This document shows, one piece after another, positions 1-5,137 of a stretch of 5,137 nucleotides of DNA (positions within the stretch are counted from its first letter, which is position 1; each line of letters opens with the position of its first letter). The translations under genes were made by a program, and so were the position numbers. Source of the stretch: Verrucomicrobiota bacterium (lineage in GTDB: Bacteria; Verrucomicrobiota; Verrucomicrobiia; Chthoniobacterales; UBA10450); NCBI GenBank assembly GCA_003219995.1, contig QHRC01000237.1, positions 1 through 5,137 on the forward strand, read 5' to 3'. The notes beneath the pieces are model-generated. The model saw only the letters and a program-made list of their open reading frames with translations. It made no database searches and was not told the origin of the DNA.

Positions 1-1212
1 CGAACAGACCTTTCCACATATCTTCGCGTGCTTTGGCGTCGGGCAAATCGAAGGCCAGAAACATTCCGCGACCGCGCACGGCTTGGACAAAATCGAACTC
101 ATTTTGCAATTGGCGCAGTTGATCGAGAAAATAGGCGCCGACTTTGCCGGCGTTCTCGATCAGATGTTCCTCATCAACGATGCGCATGAAATGCGTCGAG
201 CGCACCATGTCGGTGAAATTGCCGCCCCAAGTCGAATTCAATCGGCTTGGCAATCGAAACGCGTTGTCTTTCACTTCATCGAGACGCGGACCGGCCATCA
301 CTCCGCAAACCTGCGCCTTTTTTCCAAACGCGAGCAGATCGGGAACAACATCGAAATGCTGACAGCACCACGTCCGCCCTGTGACACCCATGCCGCACTG
401 CACTTCGTCGAAAATGAGAGCCATTCGCCGCGGAAATGATTGTCGCCGCCTTCGCCCTGGATCGGCTCGATGATGATGGCGCAAATGTCGATCTTGTTCT
501 GGTCAATCTTGTCTCGGATTTCCTGTTCGCATTTTTTCTCGCGCGCGATCACGTCGGCTTGGCGTTCCGATTCGGGCAACGAATAATCGATGTGCGGGCA
601 GGAAACCCGCGGCCAATCAAACTTAGCGAACAAATCCGTTTTGCGCGGATCAGTGTTGGTCAGACTCATGGTGTAACCCGTGCGACCGTGAAAGGCGTGA
701 CGGAAATGCAGAATCTGAGTACCGCGCTCGCCATGACCGGCAGCCATGTTCTTACGCACCTTCCAATCCATCGCCGCCTTTAATGTGTTCTCGACCGCGA
801 GCGCGCCGCCTTCGATGAACAGATAGCGCTCCAGCGGCGGCCACCCGACGACGCGTGAAAACGTTTCGACAAATTCGGCGTAGCCTTCCGAATAAACATC
901 CGAGTTCGCGATTTTTACTTTGGCCGCGCGCAACAAATCGCGCTTCACATCTTCCCGATCGAAATAAGGATGATTGAACCCGACTGGCATTGAACCAAAA
1001 AAACCGTAGAGATCGATCAGCCTGCGACCGTCGACCGTATTATATATGTAGGGGCCGCGGCTCTTCTCGAGGTCGATGACGACCTTGAAACCATCGAGCA
1101 AGATGTGTTGCTCGAGAGTCCCCAGGACATTCGATGCGTTAATACTTCTTTCGCTCCTGGACGCGCGGCTTCGAGAAGAAACCGCTTCGGTGAGCACAGG
1201 CGGTACACTCAT
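1..1212 (-). pseudogene. lat: L-lysine 6-transaminase, interrupted by a frame-changing internal deletion (3' end outside window)
   Basis: This PLP-dependent class III aminotransferase moves the epsilon-amino group of lysine to 2-oxoglutarate, giving 2-aminoadipate 6-semialdehyde and glutamate. The first frame from ATG 1212 reads HILLDGFKVVIDLEKSRG (36-53), NSDVYSEGYAEFVETF (103-118), IEGGALAVENTLKAA (133-147, PLP phosphate region), FHGRTGY (174-180) and EPIQGEGGDNHFR (249-261). The frame then changes. From 421 it continues ALIFDEVQCGMG, LAFGKKAQVCGVMAG (FGKK contains the Schiff-base lysine, codons 322-317), LPSRLNSTWGGN and RGRGMFLAFDLP to base 2. Compared with the M. tuberculosis LAT sequence as I recall it, about 16 residues should separate HFR from LIFDE, but only 8 nt are present, so about 40 nt are missing. 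Uncorrected, the product is 304 residues with a scrambled tail and no PLP lysine, hence inactive. About 40-45 C-terminal residues lie outside the window. The lat identity rests on several distinctive motifs rather than one. Confidence 0.9.
422..429 (-). other. lat: Deletion/frameshift junction in lat
   Basis: On the minus strand CAT TTC CGC (His-Phe-Arg, first frame) is followed by 8 nt, GGCGAATG, and then GCT CTC ATT TTC GAC GAA (Ala-Leu-Ile-Phe-Asp-Glu, second frame). The missing segment corresponds to a helix-forming stretch that precedes the PLP-binding aspartate strand in this family. A CCGCGG palindrome overlaps the join at 428-433. Confidence 0.8.
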
Positions 1213-1218
1213 CCGCTG

Positions 1219-1247
1219 ATTTTAGCTTTCAGCGCAGATTTGGTCAA
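1219..1247 (-). promoter_or_regulatory. Sigma70-like promoter of the lysine 6-transaminase gene, predicted leaderless
   Basis: On the minus strand TTGACC (1247-1242, 5 of 6 to the -35 consensus) and TAAAAT (1224-1219, 5 of 6 to the -10 consensus) are separated by exactly 17 nt. The usual start point about 7 nt after the -10 box falls at 1212, the A of the ATG of lat. The six bases between the -10 box and the ATG (CAGCGG) leave no room for a ribosome binding site in the transcript, and no Shine-Dalgarno sequence is seen. This supports a leaderless mRNA. Confidence 0.6.
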
Positions 1248-1261
1248 CCGACGGTGTTTTC

Positions 1262-1290
1262 TGTAGCGGCGCTCATAGAGCGCCGCTACA
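1262..1290. repeat. Perfect 13-bp palindrome just after the acyl-CoA dehydrogenase stop
   Basis: TGTAGCGGCGCTC (1262-1274) and its exact reverse complement (1278-1290) flank the 3-nt loop ATA. The hairpin begins 2 nt after the TGA at 1293-1295. Neither strand has a T-run after it (the minus strand continues GAAAACACC), so it is not a classical intrinsic terminator. It could still protect the 3' end of the mRNA or act as a tail-less terminator. Its compact form also suits a dispersed REP-like repeat; I recall similar GTAGCGGCG palindromes from verrucomicrobial genomes, but this was not checked. Confidence 0.85.
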
Positions 1291-1292
1291 AT

Positions 1293-3193
1293 TCAGACAA
1301 TGCTGCGCGTAAGATCGGCGTGTTTTCCGGCGAGAAGTTCCTGCGTCAGCTCGTAGCCGCGCTTGTCCACATTAGCACTCGCGCCTGCAAAATATTGCGC
1401 GATGCGCAAGCGTGAAGATCGGCAAAAATAGTCTGCAATCGAAAGAATTTCGTTGGCGTTTTCGCCGCGATCGATTTTCGATTGCGCAAATGAACAAGTC
1501 GCGCTGATGGCGAATAGTTCCGTCGCGATTCCGACAAAACGTGAAAGCAAAAGTTGCTCGCGATCGAGTTTTGGACCAAAGCGCGCCATGGCATGAAACA
1601 AACCTCGGGCCAGCCGCTTGCTCGTGCGCGCGGCGTGATTGACATGCGCCTGAAGATCGCGATCGAGATTGTCGATCTTGCCTGTGCCGGCGGGTAGCCA
1701 CTGGCGCGGGTACCATCCGGCGTAAAATTTCCCGGAACTGAAAACCGCTTTGGCGCGCTCCGACATCGGCAGTTGCGTGTTGAAAATTGCGCCGCCGACT
1801 TTCAAATGCGGGTCGAGCGCCTCGCGCGCGATGAAGAGCCGCATGATCTCGCTCGAGCCTTCAAAGATCATGTTTACGCGACAGTCCCGCAGAAAGCGCT
1901 CGACCGAAATTGCCGGCTCGCCGCGGCCAGCCAGTGAATGCGCAGTTTCGTAGCCGCGACCGCCGCGGACCTGCATCGCTTCATCGGCTATTCGCCAGGT
2001 CGTTTCCGTGGCCCACATTTTGCACATTGCCGTCTCAATGCGGAGATCGCCGGATTTACGATCCAGCAGCGACGAGGTAAGAAATGTCATCGCTTCCACC
2101 GCAAAAACGTTGCCGGCCATCTCCGCGATTTTCCCGGCAATGGCAGCGTGCTTGCCGATCGGCACGCCCCATTGAATTCGTTCGCCCGCCCACTTTCTCG
2201 AAATTTCGAGCAACCGTTTCGAAACGCCGACGCACGCCGCCGGCAAAGTGAGCCGGCCCGTATTCAAGGTCGTCAGGGCAACTTTCAAGCCCGCGCCTTC
2301 TTTCGAGATAATGTTTTCGCGCGGCACGCGTAAAGCGCGCGCAATCCCATGAACCGGCAGCGATACGTGATCTCGAGTCCCGGCGAATCAACATCGACAA
2401 TGAACGCGGTGATTTGTTTACGCTCTTTGCCGTTGACTATTTTCGGCGGGGTTCGCGCCATCACCACGAGCACGCCGGCTTTGACGCCGTTGGTGCACCA
2501 AAGCTTTTCGCCATTCAAAATGAACTCGGAACCGTCCGGTATCGGCTCGGCGCGCAAGCTCATCGTCGCCGGGTCGGAACCAGCATGCGTTTCGGTGAGG
2601 GCGAATGCGGAGATCTCCCCGCCAGCCACGCGCGGCAGATATTTTCGTTTTTGTTCTTCCGTCCCGAAAAGCAAGAGCGGCTGCGCTACGCCGATGGATT
2701 GATGAGCGGAGACGAGCGCGGCGACGTTTCCGTCCCAACTACCGAGCAGAACGGCCGCGCGCCCATAATTGAACTGCGACAAACCGAGACCGCCGTACTG
2801 CTGCGGGACTTTGATTCCAAAGGCGCCGATCTCGGCCAGGCCGGCGAAATTTTCGGGCGGAATTTCGCCGGTGCGATCGATCTCGTCCGGATCGACATGC
2901 TCGCGCAAATAAGTCTCGAGCTTTTGTAAAAATGGATCGCCCGCCGCGCGATCCTCCGCGGTTTGTTCCGGAAAGGGATAAATGCGGCCGAAATCGCAGC
3001 GGCCGATGAAAAGATTACTCGCGAAACTGCCGCGATCATCCAGCGGATCGCGCGACGCCTCCGCCAACTCGAGCGCTTCGCGCTGACCCTTCGACATCCG
3101 TGACGTGTCGATGACGGACGCGGCGGGCTTTTCCGGTTTTACGCTCGTCTCTTCGGCGATTTGTTCTTCAGGCGCTTCGAGCGGCGTCTTCAT
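1293..3193 (-). pseudogene. Acyl-CoA dehydrogenase, VLCAD/ACAD9-like, interrupted by a frame-changing internal deletion
   Basis: This FAD enzyme makes the trans-2 double bond in acyl-CoA, the first step of beta-oxidation, just before its upstream neighbour's steps. The first frame starts at ATG 3193 with a weak GAG upstream; Met33 (MSKGQREALELAEASRD) is an alternative start. It shows FGIKVPQQYGGLGL (125-138), FALTETHAGSD (197-207, FAD/substrate loop), KLWCTNG (230-236), and RFMGLRALY up to residue 288. Here the frame changes: from 2327 the sequence continues VPRENIISKEGAGLKVAL, NTGRLTLPAACVG, QVRGGRGYE and NMIFEGSSEIMRL, whose Glu (codon 1862-1860) matches the catalytic base, then a C-terminal extension to TGA at 1293. 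Family members carry roughly 10 residues between ALY and VPREN; only 2 nt remain here. Read without correction, the product stops at 2285 after 302 residues and lacks the catalytic Glu. Rejoined, it would be about 640 residues, normal for VLCAD-like proteins with an extra C-terminal domain. The break may be real or an assembly error. Confidence 0.9.
2328..2329 (-). other. Deletion/frameshift junction in the acyl-CoA dehydrogenase
   Basis: On the minus strand the codons CTT TAC (Leu-Tyr, first frame) are followed by GC and then GTG CCG CGC GAA (Val-Pro-Arg-Glu, second frame). About 28 nt appear to be missing by comparison with the usual motif length of the family (my recollection, not an alignment). 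The join falls within the palindrome ACGCGT, next to GCGCGCGC at 2335-2342, which might favour polymerase slippage or a misassembly. Confidence 0.8.
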
Positions 3194-3218
3194 GTTACTC
3201 GCACGTGCAATGCAATTC

Positions 3219-3302
3219 TGTCATTGCGAGCGAAGTCGAGGAATCTCTAATTATTTCCGGCCCAAAACAGTAAGAGATGTCTCGACTTCGCTCGACATGA
3301 CA
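3219..3302. repeat. Intergenic copy of the palindromic dispersed repeat
   Basis: This 84-bp element has 30-nt inverted arms (3219-3248, starting TGTCATTGCGAGCGAAG, and 3273-3302, ending TTCGCTCGACATGACA) that pair at 26 of 30 positions, with a 24-nt centre. Its arms share the GTCATT..CGAGC..AG..GAGGAATCTC plan with the copy inside the neighbouring gene. It fills most of the 132-nt gap between the HAD stop (3326) and the acyl-CoA dehydrogenase start (3193). It could fold into a long hairpin in the transcript, but no T-run follows it, so I do not call it a terminator. I saw no convincing promoter in the rest of this gap. Confidence 0.85.
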
Positions 3303-3325
3303 AGCTGGCGCATCGAGCAGCATCT

Positions 3326-4846
3326 TCATGATTCGTAAAATGTCGTTCCGTTTCGCGCGCGCTTTTTCAAAAGTTCGCATGGCGCAAACTTCTCATCGCT
3401 CCGCGCGAACTGCTCCATCTCATCGGCAACTTTCTTCAGACCGAAATGATCGGCAAACCGCAGCGGCCCGCCTCGAAACGGCGCGAAGCCGGTTCCCAGA
3501 ATCATTCCGTAATCGGCGTCTTCCGGCGACTCGACCACTTTTTCTTCCAGACAACGCGCCGCTTCGTTTATCGTAAGAAAGATAAGGCGATGGGCAAGAT
3601 CGACAATGTCATTCCGAGCAGAGCGAGGAATCTCGCGATCTCCAACTGTGGGTGATTTGAGAGATTCCTCACTCCGTTCGGGATGACCGATTCGCGCGGT
3701 TGAGCGCCGCCACTGCTCGAGCGACTCATCAGGCGTTTGCGATTTGCCTTCGTATTTGTAAAAGCCGGCTCCGCTTTTCCGTCCGAGCAAGTTCGCTTCG
3801 CGCATTTTGCCTAAGATTTCAGGAGCGTGATCGCGTTGGCCGTATGCTTTTTCGAGCGTGCTTGCGATGTCGACCGCAATGTCGACGCCGATCTCATCGA
3901 TCAAGCGCAGCGGTCCCATCGGCATTCCCCATTTTATAAGCGCATTGTCGATCTTGTCCGCGCCGACGCCATTTTCGAAAAGCGCGGCCGCCTCGACCAG
4001 ATACGGAAACAAAACACGATTGACGAGAAATCCAGGACCATCCCGCACGACCACGGGAAGCTTTCCGATTTGCCTGACGAATGCGAGCGAGCGCTCTTTC
4101 GTTTCTTCCGAGGTCTCTTTGCCGACAACAACTTCAACCAGCTTCATCCGGCTGACCGGATTGAAAAAGTGAAGCCCGATCACACGATCCGGTGAAATTG
4201 TACAAGCGGCCAGTTCGCTAATCGGCAGCGCCGAAGTATTTGTGGCGACAATAGTTCTCGGGCCAACCTTCATGGAAAGATCGCGGAAGATTTCCTTTTT
4301 GATGTCGATTTTTTCCGAGGCAGCTTCGATCACGACCTGGACGTCGCGCAATTCCATCGGGGCAGTCGAGGCAACGATACGGGCGCGGCCCTCTTTCGCT
4401 CTTTCGTCGCTGACACGCCCGCGCCTTACTGCGAGGGCGTAAGTTTTCTCGATATCAGCGAGGCCGCGCTCGATTTGCTCGCGGCTCACATCGCGCAGAA
4501 TGACGGTGACGCCGCCCGAGCTCAGCCATTGCGCAATGCCGGAACCCATTACCCCGGCGCCGATCACCGCGGCGTGAACAACTTTTTCGGACGGTGCTTT
4601 CGCTGTTCCTCTTTTGTATTTCTCCGCCAGAAAAAAATTGCGAATCAAATTGCGCGTCGATTCCGTTTCGCCAAGATCGACAATCGCATTCAGCTCAAGG
4701 ACAAGCGATTCACCAACTGAAATTGCCAGACCTTTTTTAATCACTTCGAGGGCGCGCGCTGGCGCGGCATTGCCGCTCTCGCGCGGCGCCATAATTTCCT
4801 TGTCGATTTTTGCTAGGGGCGACGCCTTACGTTTTACGTTTGCCAT
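3326..4846 (-). CDS. 3-hydroxyacyl-CoA dehydrogenase domain of the FadB/FadJ-like protein, split from its hydratase domain
   Basis: This NAD-dependent enzyme oxidises L-3-hydroxyacyl-CoA to 3-ketoacyl-CoA in beta-oxidation. Numbered from the ATG at 4846, it has 506 residues: a linker helix region (about 1-85), a Rossmann domain with GAGVMGSGIA (96-105), ATNTSALPIS (201-210), and GLHFFNP with His226 and Glu238, spaced as the catalytic His/Glu pair of FadB. Then come PGFLVNR with Asn276, a first C-terminal helical domain ending in GRKSGAGFYKYEG (355-367), and a second one with INEAARCLEEKVV and GTGFAPFRGGPL (451-462). Residues 387-413 are encoded by an inserted palindromic repeat in the linker between the two helical domains. 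In the family this chain is fused to the hydratase domain, which lies just upstream in another frame. The ATG at 4846 overlaps the hydratase stop by 20 nt and has GGAAG 10 nt upstream, so separate translation is possible. The same frame stays open upstream to 4912, but that extension is only the shifted hydratase region. Confidence 0.92.
   Translation of the reverse strand: MANVKRKASPLAKIDKEIMAPRESGNAAPARALEVIKKGLAISVGESLVLELNAIVDLGETESTRNLIRNFFLAEKYKRGTAKAPSEKVVHAAVIGAGVMGSGIAQWLSSGGVTVILRDVSREQIERGLADIEKTYALAVRRGRVSDERAKEGRARIVASTAPMELRDVQVVIEAASEKIDIKKEIFRDLSMKVGPRTIVATNTSALPISELAACTISPDRVIGLHFFNPVSRMKLVEVVVGKETSEETKERSLAFVRQIGKLPVVVRDGPGFLVNRVLFPYLVEAAALFENGVGADKIDNALIKWGMPMGPLRLIDEIGVDIAVDIASTLEKAYGQRDHAPEILGKMREANLLGRKSGAGFYKYEGKSQTPDESLEQWRRSTARIGHPERSEESLKSPTVGDREIPRSARNDIVDLAHRLIFLTINEAARCLEEKVVESPEDADYGMILGTGFAPFRGGPLRFADHFGLKKVADEMEQFARSDEKFAPCELLKKRARNGTTFYES
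3608..3687. repeat. Palindromic dispersed repeat inserted in frame within the 3-hydroxyacyl-CoA dehydrogenase
   Basis: Two 27-nt imperfect inverted arms (3608-3634, starting GTCATTCCGAGC, and 3661-3687, ending CGTTCGGGATGAC) differ at about 4 positions and flank a 26-nt centre. Read on the minus strand the element encodes GHPERSEESLKS, a short centre, and REIPRSARND, and has no stop. The flanking gene resumes its normal family sequence on both sides (QWRRSTAR before, IVDLAHRLIFLTINEAAR after). A related copy lies 300 bp away in the intergenic gap. This resembles REP/MITE-like elements that are mobilised in trans. No clear target-site duplication is visible. Confidence 0.85.
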
Positions 4847-5137
4847 CGCGCAATTTCTTCCGGGCAAGATCGACAAGTTGATCGCGCGGCACGATTTCAT
4901 CGACCAGACCAAGCTTCAATGCTTCCGGCGCGGAATAAAGTTTACCTTTCAAAATCACTTCAGCCGCGAGTTTCGGACCGATCAAACGCGGCAGGCGCGT
5001 GCAACCGCCCCAGGCCGGGACGAGACCGAGCGTCGTCTCCGGCAAGCCAATTCGCGTCGCCGGATCATCCGATGCGATCCGATAATCGCACGCCAGCGTA
5101 ATTTCATAGCCGCCGCCAGCACAAGCGCCGTGAATCG
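4827..5137 (-). CDS. Enoyl-CoA hydratase domain of a FadB/FadJ-like bifunctional protein (5' end outside window, frame ends early)
   Basis: This is the crotonase-fold part of a bifunctional beta-oxidation enzyme that hydrates trans-2-enoyl-CoA to 3-hydroxyacyl-CoA in the cytoplasm. The frame is open from the window edge (first full codon at 5135) to TAA at 4827-4829. It reads IHGACAGGGYE, the oxyanion-hole and first-glutamate motif, then GLPETTLGLVPAWGG, then RLPRLIG and ALKLGLVDEIVPRD. The glutamates at 5103-5105 and 5037-5039 correspond to the catalytic pair known in E. coli FadB (Glu119 and Glu139), so this domain looks active. No true start is visible; the codon opening the MPETT-like stretch is TTG inside the domain. 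The frame ends with KLRDGKRKT just where family members continue into the linker to the dehydrogenase domain. A 7-bp tandem duplication explains the stop. Family and domain are well supported; whether the cell makes it as a separate protein is unknown. Confidence 0.88.
   Translation of the reverse strand, partial: IHGACAGGGYEITLACDYRIASDDPATRIGLPETTLGLVPAWGGCTRLPRLIGPKLAAEVILKGKLYSAPEALKLGLVDEIVPRDQLVDLARKKLRDGKRKT
4828..4841 (-). repeat. 7-bp tandem duplication that breaks the hydratase/HAD frame
   Basis: On the minus strand the unit AAACGTA occurs twice in direct succession (4841-4835 and 4834-4828). Removing one unit gives GGC AAA CGT AAG GCG, which joins the hydratase frame (DGKRK) directly to the dehydrogenase frame (KRKASPLAKID). 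Both frames carry the same residues KRK across the site, as expected for a duplication. The +7 changes the frame and creates the TAA at 4827-4829. The simplest reading is a slippage event or an assembly error in one formerly continuous gene. Confidence 0.88.
4857..4861 (-). promoter_or_regulatory. Possible internal ribosome binding site for the dehydrogenase half
   Basis: GGAAG lies 10 nt upstream of the ATG at 4846-4844, inside the hydratase reading frame where it encodes part of ARKK. The spacing is a little long. It could allow coupled restart of translation after the premature stop, but the bases also serve as ordinary codons, so it may be chance. Confidence 0.3.

Noticed and set aside
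83..439. Plus-strand open frames over lat (83-439, 436-783)
   Set aside because: They are antisense to well-supported lat coding sequence and have no motif or start context of their own.
1262..1290. Classical rho-independent terminator
   Set aside because: The stem is strong but no T-run follows on either strand, so it is reported as a palindrome only.
2285..2345. Programmed ribosomal frameshift or bypass in the acyl-CoA dehydrogenase (and likewise at lat 410-440)
   Set aside because: Codons expected by the family are missing at both sites, so a simple frame shift or a bypass of extra bases could not restore the normal protein. No slippery heptamer is seen.
2414..2929. A 171-codon open frame on the plus strand
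   Set aside because: It lies antisense to the acyl-CoA dehydrogenase, whose frame shows clear family motifs. The plus-strand translation is rich in Arg, His and Ala with no recognisable domain, typical of a GC-rich shadow frame.
3105..3380. Short frames on both strands reading CERSRGIS / CHVERSRDIS
   Set aside because: These are translations of the palindromic repeat, a well-known source of spurious small protein calls.
3219..3687. CRISPR array
   Set aside because: Only two imperfect palindromic elements are present, about 300 bp apart, one of them inside a gene; there are no regularly spaced repeats or spacers.
4847..4912. Upstream extension of the dehydrogenase frame to ATG 4912
   Set aside because: The extra residues (MVWSMKSCRAINLS) are the hydratase sequence read in the wrong frame and do not resemble the family linker.

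Overview
The window is a moderately GC-rich bacterial segment in which every supported gene lies on the minus strand, so transcription runs from high to low coordinates. It holds a fatty-acid beta-oxidation block followed by a lysine aminotransferase. The gene families, the codon style, a dispersed 'GHPERSEES / REIPRSARND' type palindromic repeat and a short GTAGCGGCGCTC palindrome together suggest an environmental bacterium of the Verrucomicrobia kind (for example a soil Chthoniobacterales genome). This assignment is inference from general resemblance and was not searched.

Layout in transcription order: (1) 5137-3326, a bifunctional enoyl-CoA hydratase / 3-hydroxyacyl-CoA dehydrogenase (FadB/FadJ-like). 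Its N-terminus is outside the window. A 7-bp tandem duplication at 4828-4841 splits it into two overlapping frames, and an 80-bp palindromic repeat sits in frame inside its C-terminal part. (2) 3325-3194, an intergenic gap mostly filled by a second copy of that repeat. (3) 3193-1293, a VLCAD/ACAD9-like acyl-CoA dehydrogenase of about 640 residues, broken near 2329 by a frame-changing loss of about 28 nt. (4) 1292-1213, a short gap with a perfect 13-bp hairpin right after the stop codon, then a strong sigma70-like promoter whose predicted start falls on the next ATG. (5) 1212 to beyond base 1, an L-lysine 6-transaminase (lat), broken near 422-429 by a frame-changing loss of about 40 nt and cut by the window edge.

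The dehydrogenase and the hydratase/HAD perform three successive steps of beta-oxidation: acyl-CoA to enoyl-CoA to 3-hydroxyacyl-CoA to 3-ketoacyl-CoA. Lysine 6-transaminase starts lysine breakdown towards 2-aminoadipate, which in known pathways can reach glutaryl-CoA and crotonyl-CoA, a substrate of the hydratase/HAD. The lat gene has its own predicted promoter, so it may be a separate transcription unit.

The striking point is that all three genes carry a frame-breaking indel (about -40, about -28, +7), while coding sequence and catalytic residues on both sides of each break are intact. This means either very recent decay of a pathway block or errors in the assembled sequence. Read mapping would decide.
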